DNA of 64,000 nucleotides from Streptomyces sp. P3 (GTDB lineage Bacteria; Actinomycetota; Actinomycetes; Streptomycetales; Streptomycetaceae). The DNA is taken from the NCBI GenBank assembly GCA_016893485.2, contig JAFEKX020000001.1, forward strand, positions 5,349,501 to 5,413,500, given 5' to 3'. The notes under the pieces were generated by a model. That model ran no database searches. It saw only the letters and a list, made by a program, of their open reading frames with translations, and was not told the DNA's origin. Positions within the stretch are counted from its first letter, which is position 1. The number at the start of each line of letters is the position of its first letter. A program made the position numbers and the translations under genes. Positions 45,289 through 55,596 of the stretch are shown piece by piece.

Positions 45289-46143
45289 GTGGCAGTGAAC
45301 GGCAGCAGAAGTTTCTCGCCCCAGGAGATCGCCGACGCCCTGCGCGACCGCATCCGCACCGGCGACCTCAAGGCCGGCGACCGCCTGCCCACCCAGGCCG
45401 ACCTGGCGGAGGAGTTCGGGGTCGAACGAGGCGCCGTACGCCAGGCGTTGAGGCTCCTCCAGGAAGCGGGCCTGCTGACGAACGTCAGCAAGGGGAGCCC
45501 GCCGCGGATCGCGGAGCAGAGCCCCGTGCCGGGCGAGCCGCAGCCGACCATGGTGGCCCTGGCGCCCCGGCTGTCCGAGGCGTTCGCGGAGACACAGGTC
45601 CGGCTCGACGCCGCCTGCCTGACCGCCGAGAGTCTGATGCTGGCCGTGGGGAGTCGGTCCGGCTGATCCACGAGGGCCGCGCCCGCCCCAAGTCGATCGA
45701 CGTCCGCGTACTGCTCCCCTCCCGGAAGATCACCCTGGCCTTCCCGGTGCCGGTCGACGGGCGCGGTGAGGACGACCCGGTCCACCAGCGCTGGCTGACG
45801 ATGCGCAACGCCCAGGCCCAGGTCCTCCAGCACAACCTGCTCGCCCTGCGCGCCACCCACGGCATCGACGTCCACGTCACCTTCCGCGCCCTGCCCTTCA
45901 CCCCCGATCAAGCTTTACCTCCTCAACGGCGAGGAAGCGCTGCTCGGTTACTACGTCCTCGACGAACGCGAGGAGGAGTACAACAGCCAGACCCTGGAGA
46001 TGTACGACACCCTCGGCTCCCAGTCCGTCCTCTTCTCCTTCCTGCGCAGCGCCGGCGAGCGGGACGCCGCCTTCGTCGAGCAATCCCAGCTGTGGTTCGA
46101 CGCCCTCTGGGAAACCATCACGACGGACCTGACACTCTCCTAG
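45289..46143 (+). CDS. GntR-family regulator, paralogue of 43987-44895, frameshifted
   Basis: Same plan and strong similarity to the preceding GntR: IADALRDRIRTGDLKAGDRLPTQ, EFGVERGAVRQALRLL, PTMVALAPRLSEAFAETQV, FRALPFTPPIKLYLLNGEEA (restored), LWFDALWETITTDLTLS. Two indels near 45650 and 45905 break it. GTG 45289 follows caggagaga. Its TAG overlaps the GTG of the HAD gene, so those two are coupled. Tandem paralogous repressors with the same operator suggest cross-regulation. Confidence 0.87.
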
Positions 46144-46879
46144 TGACTTCTGATGCGACGCAGACCGGAATGGCGGAAGCAGGGGCGGACAAGGTGCGTG
46201 AACTGATCACGAACGCCCGTTTCGTGCTCTTCGACTTCGACGGGCCGGTCTGCCAACTCTTCGCGGGGCACTCGGCCGACGACGTGGCGAAGGATCTGGT
46301 GAGCTGGCTGGAGGGCCATGGACTCCGGGCGTTGCTGACCGACGAGGAGCGGAAGCACCCGGATCCGCATGTCGTCCTCAAAGCGGTCAACGAACGTCAT
46401 CCGCGCAGCGATCTGGTGGTCGAACTGGAAGAGAGACTCACCCAGCAGGAGCTCAAAGCGGTCGGCTCCGCTCAACCCACCGCGTACGCCGACCCGTTGA
46501 TCCGCACCTGGCGTGCCGTCGGCTGCCGGCTCGCCGTGGCCACCAACAACTCGCCCCGCACGGTGAAGGACTACCTCGGCGGCCGTGGCCTGCTCGACTG
46601 CTTCGACTCGCATGTCTACGGCCGCACGAGCGACCTCGATCTGATGAAGCCGAACCCCGACTGCCTGAACCGCGCCCTGCGCGCGATGGGCGGCGCCCCC
46701 GCGGACTCCTGATGATCGGCGACGCCCCGGCCGACTGCGAGGCGGCGGGGCGGGCCGGCATTCCGTTCCTGGGCTACGCGCGTAACGAGGAGAAGGAAAC
46801 GTTGCTGCGTGCGGCCGGGGCCGAGGCCGTCGTCGGCTCCCTGGAACCGATCCTGATACAGCTCCGGGGGCGTGGGTGA
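46143..46879 (+). CDS. HAD-family phosphatase, frameshifted
   Basis: Motif I is FVLFDFDGPV (nucleophile Asp, acid Asp), motif II is LAVATNNS, motif III includes the Lys of MKPNPDCL, and motif IV is IGDAPADCEAAGRAG, the last in another frame after a missing C near 46705. Restored length is about 244 residues, like phosphoglycolate-phosphatase-type HADs. It dephosphorylates a small metabolite, not identified. GTG 46143 overlaps the GntR stop. The kinase-like gene at 47187 lies downstream, so a kinase/phosphatase pair on the same substrate is possible. Confidence 0.88.
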
Positions 46880-47186
46880 CGTCCCGGCAGCCGGGATCGA
46901 CGTCTCAGCAGCCGGGAGCCGCGTCTTAACAACAGTGCAACCGGACTGTGCGTCCAGTGGTCCAGGGGTCGGATAGCATGCGGCCACCCGGTGAGCAACC
47001 GCTCCCGATCGTGCGTATGGATGGGCGAACAAGCCAACCGACATCCGCATCCGAACGACCTCACGCAGAAGAGTGGCAAACCACCCGTTGTCGCCACTTG
47101 AGCGGCACTCTGGTCGTGCGGAGTACAACTCGCGATTAACGTCTTGCGTACCTTCCACGTCCTGTGCGAACAACCCGGAGCGGCCA
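46880..47186. other. Intergenic region before the double-kinase gene
   Basis: About 300 bases with no gene I support. It contains agtggc (47072-47077) and gccact (47093-47098), a 6-bp inverted repeat with a 15-bp spacer, which may be a regulatory site for the following gene. Confidence 0.4.
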
Positions 47187-49390
47187 GTGGGCGCACCACC
47201 CGTTCCCCGTCCTCCCTATCTCGACGGGGAACGCGCCACGAGAGACCTGCCGGACGCCGTCTCCACGGCGTTCCTGCAGCACGCCACCCGGCAGGGCCGC
47301 GCGATTCACGGTTACCACAACCAGAACTTCGTCCTGCGGTTGACGGAGCCCATGGCCGAACGGGTCGGCCGGGCGCCCGGGACGGCCGTCACCGTGCGGA
47401 TCCGGCGCCGCGAGGCGCTGCCCGTGGTCATCAGGACCTGGGCGAAGGAGTCGGAGATCCTCGGCGCCCTCGGTGCCGTGCTCCTGAACACCCCGAGTGT
47501 CTCTTCGAGGGCGACGGCTTCGCCCTCCACAGTTATGTGGAAGGAGAGCCGCTCTCCGCCACCTGCGGTCCGGGCAAAGTCGTGGATCCGCTGCGGATCC
47601 AGCAGCTGGCCGGGCTGCTCGCCCGCATGGCCCAGGTGCGCCGGGAGTCGTTGCCTCGGCTGCCGGACGGCTGGCCGCGCAACGACAAGGACAGCCAGGG
47701 CTTCCTGCGCACGCTGGTGCGGCTCACCGACGAACAGATCCGGCGGCCCAACTGGTCCGACTTCGGCGGCCTGTTCGCCGCCCTGGGCATCCCGGACGAC
47801 GCGCTGGACCGGCTCGCGGACCAGGTACCGGCGATGGCGAGACGGCCGTACAGCCTGCTCCACACGGATCTGCACCGTGACAACCTGATCGTGACGCACG
47901 GCGGGACACCGCCCCTGATCTGCGTCGACTGGGAACTCGCCACCTACGGCGACCCCCTGCACGACCTCGCCACCCATCTGGTCCGCATGCGCTACCCGGC
48001 CCACCAGTGGGGTGACGTCGTCGACGCCTGGGCGGACGCCATGCGCGCGGTCCGGCCGACCGCCGTCAACGGACTCGCCAAGGACCTGCGGCACTACGTC
48101 GATTTCGAGCGCGCGCAGTCCGTCTACCCGGACGTGATGCGCGCCGCGAAGTCGCTCGAGGAGAAGTTCGACCAAGGGCGCCTGGGCGAGGCGACCGCGT
48201 CGGTGCGCGCGGCGCTGGAGTCGGCGGCCCGGCCGCTGCGGCTGCGCACGGTGCCGGACGACGCCGAGATCGAACGGGTGCTGTACCGCTGGCAGGACTC
48301 GCGGCGCCACGCCGCGAGCGGCGGCCGACCCGTCGTCGGCACGGGCTGGACGCCCGCCGACGGCGTCCCGGAGCGTGGTGAGTTCCCTTTTTGGGCGGTG
48401 AGTGACGCCCTCGTCGCCGAGGGCGCGGCACCGGGCGGCCTCGTCTTCAAAGGCACCGCCCACCTCAACTCCGTGGTCCGCGTGCGGGTGGACGACCACG
48501 ACCGGCTCGTGGTCGTACGGCGGATGGCCGCGCGCCTGTGCCGCCGCGAACAGAGCTTCCTCGATGAGCACAAAGTGCTCCGGGCCATCGAGCAGGCGCC
48601 GGTGGAAGTGGCCGCGCCGCGCATCCTCGCGCTGGGCACCAGCTATCAGGGCGAACAGTTCGCCATCCACACGTACGAAGGGCCCAAGGACACCGGCCGA
48701 CTGCCCGACCACCCCGTACACGGCCTGCGGCCGAACGAGGCGGACGGGCTCGTCGACCAGCTCTGCGCCCTCACCGAGGTCGACTACCGTCCGATCGCCC
48801 CGGCCATCGGGGAGGGACGTTTCTACGCCTGGCTGAGCGAGCAACTCGCCGAACTGGTAGGCGACTTGCCGCATGAGTCCAAGCGCGCGGCCCGGCTGCT
48901 GGGCCTCCCGGACGCGGACCGGCTGCACGAAATTCTCTCCCGCCACCAGGTGACCGAGCGCCAACCCGCCCTCCTGCACGGCGACTTGAACCCCTGGAAC
49001 CTGGTACGCCGCGGCGACACCCACGCGCTCACTCTCATCGACTGGGAGATGGCGGTGGTCGGCGACCCGCTCTACGACCTCGTCCGGCACATGCACCTCA
49101 CCCCGACCCAGCCGGAGATCCGCAAACGCATGTTCCGCCGCTGGTCGGGCGCCCTCGGCACGGTCTACACCAAGGGCTGGCACGAGGACTGGCACGTCTA
49201 CCGCTCACTGGAGATCATCCGCTCCGCCTACATCGACCTCGACCGCCTGGTCACCGGCGTCAATCTCGACGCCCCCAACGTGCGCAGAGCGGTCGACTCC
49301 TACGACGTCACGCTCGCCGTGGCCACCGGCTGCCTCGGGTTGCCGGCCAGCCGGATGGCCACGCCGCATCTGACGCGGGCCCTGGGTTAG
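47187..49390 (+). CDS. Two aminoglycoside-phosphotransferase-fold kinases in one polypeptide, frameshifted once
   Basis: Restored length is about 734 residues. The first half has an N-lobe (GYHNQNFVLRLTEPM, VVIRTWAKESEIL) and the catalytic loop LLHTDLHRDNLIV with the metal motif CVDWELATYGDPLHDLA. The second half repeats this: VRVRVDDHDRLVVVRRMA, then LLHGDLNPWNLVRRG and LIDWEMAVVGDPLYDLVRH. Both halves keep the catalytic Asp/Asn and DFG-like DWE residues. One missing C near 47497 breaks the first half. Start GTG 47187. Substrates may be sugars, choline-like alcohols or antibiotics. Coupling with a HAD phosphatase suggests small-molecule metabolism. Confidence 0.87.
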
Positions 49391-50260
49391 GCGTCGAACA
49401 GGGGATCAACTCCTGTTCCTCGTAAGTGAGATGGGCCTCGAGCGCGGCTGTCAGGCGGTTGACCTCTGCTCGGGTCGTCGCCGGGTCCGTGGGGGTCGTG
49501 AGGGTCTCGCGCAGGGCGTCGACCAGGGTTGCGATCTGGTCGTGTTCCTCGCGCAGGCGGGTCAGGGCCGCGGTGGCGCCGGGGTGGCGTTCGGCGATGA
49601 GGGGGAAGAGGACGGTGTCCTCGCCCGTGTGGTGGTTGTGAAGGCCCTGGCAGAACGTGAGGCAGTTGACGCGGAGTTGGGCGCCCAGGGTTGAGAACTC
49701 GGTGCCGGTGTCTGTGCCTGTGTTGGTGTCTGGGGCTGTGCTCTTGTTCAACTCGCCCCGTATCAGCGCCAGTTCGTGGCGGAACGCGTCATGCACCACC
49801 TTGATGGCCTCGCCGAAGGAGGTCGCGTTGATGGTGCCCGGGCCGCCCTGCGCCAGGCTGTGCAGGGCCACGACCGGGATGATCGTTCGTTCGGTCTTCT
49901 CCTGGTACGCCGCCCAGCCCGGGTCCGCCTCCACGGCGCGGGCGAAGACCTCGTCGCGCTCCTCGCCGGTGAGGACGACGGCTCGTGCCTCGTAGGTGAA
50001 GGCGCCGCTCTCGACGGTGACTTGGGGGTGGGCGACGAGGTTGCGGAACCAGTCCGGGTGCCGGTCGGAGCCGGCCGCCGAGGCGATGACGAGGACCCGG
50101 TCGCCGTCGGGGAGGTAGCCGACGGGGGTGGTGTGGGGGCGCCGGTGCGGGCGCCGGTGGTGGTGAGGAGGAGGAGCCGGGCGCCTTCGAAGTACCCGGT
50201 CATACGGCCCTTGTTGGCGCGGAACTCGTCGATGATCGGCTGGTTGAAGTCATTGGGCAT
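49387..50260 (-). CDS. F420-type nitroreductase domain fused to hemerythrin domain, frameshifted
   Basis: ATG 50260. The first domain (about residues 1-135) is a deazaflavin-dependent nitroreductase (DDN) type: FRANKGRMTGYFEGARLLLLTTTGARTG, restored APHTTPVGYL, and HPDWFRNLVAHPQVTVE. The second (about 150-290) is hemerythrin-like: HDAFRHELALIRGEL, CQGLHNHHTGEDTVLFPLIAERHPG, LREEHDQIATLVDAL, HLTYEEQELIP, with the His/Glu ligands of a di-iron site. Breaks near 50140 and 49402 (restored end LIPLFDA*). It may couple F420H2 reduction to an O2- or NO-binding di-iron centre. The stop overlaps that of the convergent kinase gene by 3 bases. Confidence 0.85.
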
Positions 50261-50435
50261 CGGGTGGTGAACTCTTCTCTCTGTCGCTGCGCGGTGATGT
50301 GTTGACTCGACTTCGACGCAGTGACAGATGGCGGGCCCCTGGCCCGCCACGGCCTCACTCGGAGGCCGGGTACCCGACTCGCTCACGGCACAAGGCCGAC
50401 CCGGCAGTCATGGGGGTGACGGTAGCGTCCGGCGT

Positions 50436-51058
50436 ATGACTGACGCCAGCGAATTCCAGGACGTCCCCACGACCACCCTCGCCGATCTGCTGGGCCACGC
50501 GCAGGTGCTGGACCTCGGCATCCGGTCGCTGTGGACGCCCACACCCCGGCTCGCCGGACCGGCCTTCACCGTGCGGTGTCCTCCCGGCGACAACCTCATG
50601 CTGCACGCCGCGATCCACCGCGCCGCGCCCGGTTCGGTCGTCGTCGTGGAGTCGGGAGACCTGGAGTACGCCCTGGCCGGCGGCAACGTGTGCGCCGTGG
50701 CGCAGCGGCGCGGGATCGCCGGGTTCGTCGTCGACGGGGTGATCCGGGACGTGGGGAGGTACGGGAGGCGGGGTTCCCGGTGTTCGGGCGGGGCGTCGTA
50801 CCGATTCCGGGTGCGAAGAAGGCCGTACTCCCGCTGAACGAGCGCGTGCGGTGCGGGGGAGTCGCCGTCGACCCCGGGGATGTCGTGGTCGCCGACGAGG
50901 ACGGGGTCGTGGTCGTGCCGGGTGCGCGGCGGGCGGAGGTGCTCGCGGGGGCGCGGGAGCGGTTGGCCAGGGAGGCGGGGGAGAGCCTCGACGCCTGGGA
51001 GGCGGCCCATCGGGCTCGGGTCGACGAGCTGTTGCGGGCGGGCGGGTTCCAGGGGTGA
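50436..51058 (+). CDS. RraA/HMG-aldolase-family protein, frameshifted
   Basis: TTTLADLLGHAQVLDLGIRSLW, FTVRCPPGDNLMLHAAIHRAAPG, GNVCAVAQRRGIAGFVVDGVIRDVG are typical of RraA-like proteins (regulator of RNase E fold) and class II 4-hydroxy-4-methyl-2-oxoglutarate aldolases; the GxxxD and RD motifs that hold metal and pyruvate are present. After one missing G near 50756 it goes on EVREAGFPVFGRGVVPIPGAKKA to the end. Restored length is about 208 residues. Aldolase and regulator roles cannot be told apart here. Confidence 0.85.
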
Positions 51059-51167
51059 TCCGGGGTTGCGGGCGGCAGGGTTCCACGGGTGACCCGGGTC
51101 GCGGGGCGTAGGCGGACGCGGCTGATGTGCGTGGCGTAGAACGGCAAAGTGCTCGATCCTGGTCGCG

Positions 51168-51656
51168 ATGCTTCTCTTTCTCGATGTCGACGGGACGTTG
51201 CTCCCCTTCGGTGCGTCGCGGCCGTACCCGGTGTACGAGCCGGGCTTCGCGCCGCCGGTCGCCGGTGCCCCGCCCCTGCTGACCCGGGTCGACCCCGCGC
51301 TCGGGGCCCGGCTCACCGCGCTGGGGTGCGAACTCGTGTGGGCCACGACCTGGATGGACGACGCGAACGTGTGCCTCGCGCCCTGGCTCGGACTGCCCCA
51401 ACTCCCCCTGGTGGACTGGCCCGACCCGGCCGAGGACGGTGCACCCGGCGGCCTGCACTGGAAGACCCGGCCCCTGGTCGCCTGGGCCGCCGGGCGCCCC
51501 TTCCTCTGGGTGGACGACGAGATCAGCGACACCGACCGTGCCTGGGTCACCGCCCACCACCCCGAACGCGCCCTCCTGCACCGCGTCGACCACCGGCACG
51601 GGATCACGGGCGCGGATTTCGAGGTCATGGAGGCGTGGCTGGCGGTCAACAGGTAG
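51168..51656 (+). CDS. HAD-like hydrolase
   Basis: Intact 162-residue protein: LFLDVDGTLLPFG (motif I), ELVWATTWMDDAN (motif II with Thr), LHWKTRPLVAWA (motif III Lys) and FLWVDDEISD (motif IV). This short 'secreted-acid-phosphatase-like' HAD type without a cap is common in Streptomyces. It probably removes phosphate from a small molecule or protein. The ATG lacks a strong ribosome site (tggtcgcg before it). Confidence 0.88.
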   Translation: MLLFLDVDGTLLPFGASRPYPVYEPGFAPPVAGAPPLLTRVDPALGARLTALGCELVWATTWMDDANVCLAPWLGLPQLPLVDWPDPAEDGAPGGLHWKTRPLVAWAAGRPFLWVDDEISDTDRAWVTAHHPERALLHRVDHRHGITGADFEVMEAWLAVNR

Positions 51657-51824
51657 ATGGGCGAGGGTGGTTGGGGCGCGATAGTTGAGGGTCAGTCATT
51701 GGAGTGTGCGTGGCTGACTGGGTGATGCGGGGGGCGCCTCCGCCGGGGACGTCGAGGCCGAGGACGCGGTGGATGTGTTCATGGTGCGGGAGACGGGCGG
51801 CTGACCTGCGACTTCAGTGGTCGC

Positions 51825-51851
51825 CGTGACATTCGTGGGGGCTGTGTCGTC
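51825..51851 (+). promoter_or_regulatory. Candidate ECF41-type promoter
   Basis: CGTGACA (51825-51831), a 16-base spacer and CGTC (51848-51851) match the ECF41 target promoter as I recall it (TGTCACA-N16-CGTC) in 5 of 7 and 4 of 4 positions. The ATG at 51860 is only 9 bases after CGTC, so the transcript would start at or just before it. The operon downstream encodes an ECF41 sigma factor. Confidence 0.6.
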
Positions 51852-51859
51852 GTACGGGT

Positions 51860-52309
51860 ATGAACACAGGAATCCGGTACGTCAGCCTCGGTCTGCTGGC
51901 CGTGGTCAGTCTGTACACAGGGCTGTGGGCCTACTTCTCGCCGTCGGGGTGGTACGCGAACTTCCCGGGGCTCGGGCTGAAGTGGCTGCCCCAGCTGGGC
52001 CCCTACAACGAGCACCTCGTCAAGGACGCGGGGTCCATGTTCCTCGCGCTGGCCTGTCTGACGGTCATCGCGTTGCGGCAGGTGCGGAACACCCGGCTGG
52101 TGCAGACGACGGGCGCGGTCTGGCTCGTCTTCAACGTGCTGCACTTCGGCTATCACGTGCAGCACCTCGACATGTACGGGACGCGTGACCAGGTCCTGAA
52201 CGTCGTGTCCCTGTCCTTGCTGATGCTGCTGTCGGCAGTGCTGCTGGTGCCGGTGTCCATGTCCGTGTCGCCGTCGGCGCGTTCTGAGCGGGAGGGTGAC
52301 GAGCGATGA
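51860..52309 (+). CDS. Four-helix membrane protein, first gene of the ECF41 operon
   Basis: Intact 149-residue protein with four hydrophobic segments: YVSLGLLAVVSLYTGLWAYF, DAGSMFLALACLTVIAL, AVWLVFNVLHFGYHVQHL and VVSLSLLMLLSAVLLVPV. The FSPSGWYANFPGLGLKWLPQLGPYNEHLVKD loop is conserved in a streptomycete family I cannot name. It has no ribosome site, in line with a leaderless transcript. Its stop overlaps the ATG of the next gene (ATGA). Confidence 0.8.
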   Translation: MNTGIRYVSLGLLAVVSLYTGLWAYFSPSGWYANFPGLGLKWLPQLGPYNEHLVKDAGSMFLALACLTVIALRQVRNTRLVQTTGAVWLVFNVLHFGYHVQHLDMYGTRDQVLNVVSLSLLMLLSAVLLVPVSMSVSPSARSEREGDER

Positions 52310-53083
52310 AGGTGGCGGTGGCGGGCGGTACCGGGCTGGTCGGACGGTACGTCGTCGAGGAGTTGGGCGCGGCCAGGCATGAACCGGTGGTGCTCAGCCG
52401 GTCGCGGGGCGTCGATCTCGTCGCGGGTGGCGCGGCGCTCGATGCCGCACTGGACGGGGTGGACGCCGTCGTCGACGTGAGCAACGTGACGACCACCAGC
52501 GCGCGGAAGTCGGTCGCGTTCTTCGACGCGGTCGGGCGGAATCTGCTCGACGCGGGGGAGCGGGCCGGCGTACGGCATCACGTGGTGCTGTCGATCGTCG
52601 GCATCGACCGGGTCGGGCTCGGCTACTACCGGGGCAAGCTCCGCCAGGAGGATGTGGTGCGGGGCGGCTCCCTCCCGTGGTCGGTGCTGCGTGCCACGCA
52701 GTTCCACGAGTTCGCCGGGCAGACCCTCGAACGGGTGCCGAAGCCGTTCGCCGTGGTGCCCCGGATGCGGACCCGGCCGGTCGCCGCGCGGGAGGTCGCG
52801 CAGCACCTGGTGAAGCTGGCGAGCGGGCCTGCGCAGGGCATGGCCCCCGATCTCGCCGGGCCGCGGGTCGAGCAACTCGTCGACATGGTGCGGCAGTTGC
52901 TGCGGGCTCGGGGGAGCGGCGGGTGGTGGTGCCGGTACGGATGCCGGGGGCGGTGGGGGCGGCTATGACGGGGACGGGCTGTTGCCGCTCGACGACAGTG
53001 GGCCTCGGGGTGTGGAGACGTTCGACGCGTGGCTCGCTCGGTGTGTGGTGCGGGGCGGGCCGTCGTCGGTACGGGGAGGATGA
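52306..53083 (+). CDS. NAD(P)-binding SDR/NmrA-like oxidoreductase (COE partner), frameshifted
   Basis: KVAVAGGTGLVGRYVVEELG is a GxxGxxG dinucleotide fold of atypical SDR type. VVDVSNVTTTS, HHVVLSIVGIDRVGLGYYRGK and LPWSVLRATQFHEF follow, as in NmrA/YwnB-like proteins. Breaks near 52915 and 52972 need one base each; the restored end is ETFDAWLARCVVRGGPSSVRGG*. Restored length is about 259 residues. ECF41 sigma factors are typically paired with such oxidoreductases/epimerases ('COE' genes), and here the sigma gene's ATG overlaps this stop. Confidence 0.87.
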
Positions 53084-54136
53084 TCGCCGCTGTGTCCACG
53101 TCACCCGGATCGTCCCAGGGCCCGCACCAGGATCAGGATCAGGATCAGGGCACGGGCCAAGGCCCGGACCCCACCCTCGGGTCGCTCATGGCCGAGCGGC
53201 GCCACCTGCTCAACCTCGGGTACCGGATGCTCGGTTCGGTGCAGGACGCCGAGGACGTCGTACAGGAGACGTACGCCCGTTGGTACGCGCTGTCCCGAGG
53301 ACGCGCAGCGGGCGATCGACGTGCCGATGGCCTGGCTGACCCGGGTCGCCTCGCGGATCTGCCTCGACCAGCTGGGGTCGGCGCGGGCCCGGCGGGAGCG
53401 GTACACCGGCGAGTGGCTGCCGGAGCCGGTGCGGCACGGTGCGGGGTGGGCCAGCACCGGGGTTCGTGGGCGGACGATCCCGCCGACCGGATCACTCTCG
53501 ACGAGTCCGTCAGCATGGGGATGCTGGTGCTGCTCGACTCGATAACTCCCGCTGAGCGCGTGGCCTTTGTCCTGCACGACGTGTTCGGGCTGCCGTTCGC
53601 CGAGATCGCCGAGACGGTCGGCCGTACGCCCGCCGCCTGCCGCCAACTCGCCTCCACCGCCCGCCGACGCCTCGCCCACCGGCCGCCCGGCAGCAGTACG
53701 GCGGCGGAACACGGCCGCGTCGTCACCGCGTTCCGCGAGGCCTGCGAGACCGGTGACCTCGACGCGCTCGTCGCCCTGCTCGACCCGGCCGTCGAGTCAC
53801 GCAGCGACGGGGGCGGCAAGGTGCGCGCGGCCCTGCGCCCGGTCGTCGGCCGCGACAAGGTCGCCCGCCTCTTCCTCGGCCTGATGCGGCGGGAACCCGA
53901 GATGGAACTCGTCGAGGACGACGTGAACGGGACGCCGGGGGTGGCGGTACGGATCGACGGGACGACGTTCGCCGTGCTCGCGGTGGGTGTGCGGGGGCGG
54001 GTTGATCACCGACCTGTGGCTGGTGGTCAACCCGGACAAGCTGCGGGCGTGGAACGGGGAGGGCGGGGTCGGCGGGGCTGATGGGGTCTACGGGGCCGAT
54101 GGGGTCTACGGGGCTGATGTGGGCGGGGCTTCCTGA
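53080..54136 (+). CDS. ECF41 sigma factor with SnoaL-like C-terminal extension, frameshifted
   Basis: Region 2: LMAERRHLLNLGYRMLGSVQDAEDVVQETY. Region 4: ITPAERVAFVLHDVFGLPFAEIAETVGRTPAACRQL, cited here in parts. All three ECF41 signatures are present: WLPEP in the linker, DGGGK in the extension (family form DGGGR) and NPDKL near the end. The extension is a SnoaL/NTF2-like domain that controls the sigma factor in place of an anti-sigma protein. Breaks near 53296, 53455 and 54005. The tail has repeats (GADGVY). ATG 53080 overlaps the SDR stop. Target: probably its own operon. Confidence 0.92.
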
Positions 54137-54284
54137 GGGCGGCACCCGCTCGCCGTCGGCCCCCCCGGCGTTGGCCAACCCGCGCCGCTCAACGCGTGCC
54201 GGACAACTCCAACTCAGGTGACCCCGCCGGTACAAGTCCCTCCGCCGTCTTGGGAGTTGTCAGCCCGGGGAGGATCTGCCGCCA

Positions 54285-54437
54285 TCACTTGGTCAGCCGG
54301 TCGTGGAGGTCGCGGCGGTCGCAGGTGACATGGGAGAGCATCCGGATGCCGCTGAAGGAACCCACGACGCCCGCCGCCACGTCCTCGGGAGTGCGATGGG
54401 CCCAGCCGTCTGCGCTCAATACCCAGGTGACGCGCAT
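54285..54437 (-). CDS. Possible small ORF or gene remnant
   Basis: A 50-residue frame, MRVTWVLSADGWAHRTPEDV through RRDLHDRLTK*, with a coding-like composition. It lies downstream of the quinone-oxidoreductase gene in the same direction. No ribosome site is convincing. It may be the end of a frameshifted longer protein or a small unknown gene. Confidence 0.3.
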   Translation of the reverse strand: MRVTWVLSADGWAHRTPEDVAAGVVGSFSGIRMLSHVTCDRRDLHDRLTK

Positions 54438-54475
54438 ACCGGATGTCGTTGGTGCTCCTCGGCGAGATCGTGCCG

Positions 54476-55500
54476 TCAGTCGGAGCTGACCCCGGGCAGC
54501 AGCAGGAGCTTTCCGTGGGCGTGCCCGGTCAGGCTGATTTCGAGGGCCCTGCGCCAGTCCGTGAGGGGGAAGGTTCCGGCGACCGGCACGGTGAACCTGC
54601 CTTCGGCGGCGAGCCGTGCGTACTCGGGAAAGACGCCGAAGCGTTCTTCGTCGGTCCGGCTCGCGGGGTCTTCGTGAACGCTGTCGCGGACCCCGAGTTG
54701 CGCAGCCGTGGCCAGGTCGGAGCAGGTCAGCACCCGCTGGGGTCGCCGTCGACGATCTCGACGAGCCGGGGCAGGGCGCCGTTGGGCGGCGCGGTGTCGA
54801 AGGCGAGGTCGACCCGGCCGACGCCGAGGGCCTCGACCCGCTCGGCCAGGTCGTCGCCGTAGCCGACCACCGTGGCTCCGAGGTCGCGCAACCGCTCGGC
54901 GTAGGTCTCACCGGCGGTGGCTATCACCCGGGCTCCGCGGAGGAGGGCGATCTGTACGGCCGCGTAGCCGATGGTGGTTCCGGCCCCGTTGATCAGGATC
55001 GTGGTGTCCTTGGTGAGGCCGAGTCGCGCGAGGTGCCAGGACGCGGTGCTCAGTGCCATCGGGAGCGTGGCGGCCTGGGTGAGGTCGAGACCCTCGGGTA
55101 CGGCGAACCAGTGGTCCAGCACGGCCTGGTCCGCCGCGCCCGCGCTCGGCTGGCCTGCGAAGTCGGCGGTGCCGAACACGCGGTCGCCGACGGCCACGTC
55201 CGTGACGCCCGGGCCGACTGCCTCGACGGTGCCCGAGACGTCGTAGCCGATGCCGCGCGGCAGGGTCCCGGGGAAGAGGCCGCGGCACAGGGCCCAGTCG
55301 GCCGGGGCCAGTCCGCACGCGTGGACGGCGACGCGAACGCGGTCGGGCCCGGGCTCGGGCACGGGAGCGGTCTCCAGGCGGAGGACGTCGGCGGGCTCGC
55401 CGTTCTCGTGGAAGCGGACAGTGCGCATGGTGTCCGGCGTGGACGCGGATGCGGGAGTGGGTGTGGGAGCGGGTGTGGGCGTGGGCGTGGGCGTGGACAT
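54476..55500 (-). CDS. Quinone oxidoreductase-like MDR-family enzyme, frameshifted
   Basis: Medium-chain dehydrogenase/reductase without zinc motifs. After a Thr/Pro head (TPTPTPAPTPTPA), MRTVRFHENGEPADVLRLE starts the fold, VGDRVFG and ATLPMALSTASWHLARLG follow, and ILINGAGTTIGYAAVQIAL is the nucleotide loop. One base is missing near 54735. Restored length is about 341 residues. ATG 55500 has a good aaggaga site; an inner ATG at 55428 is the alternative. It is divergent from a TetR gene with two operator-like palindromes between. Confidence 0.88.
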
Positions 55501-55521
55501 GAGGTCTCCTTCGAGAGTAAT

Positions 55522-55589
55522 CGGAACATGTTCCGTTTGGCTCGGGGTCTACGCTAACCCCATGAACGCCCCAACCGGAACGCGATCCG
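55522..55589. promoter_or_regulatory. Two TetR operator-like palindromes
   Basis: cggaacatgttccg (55522-55535) is a perfect 14-bp palindrome. cggaacgcgatccg (55576-55589) matches it at 10-11 of 14 positions. Both are followed by ttt, and starts are 54 bp apart. They lie between the divergent oxidoreductase and TetR genes; the second ends 8 bases before the TetR ATG. Confidence 0.72.
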
Positions 55590-55596
55590 TTTAGAA

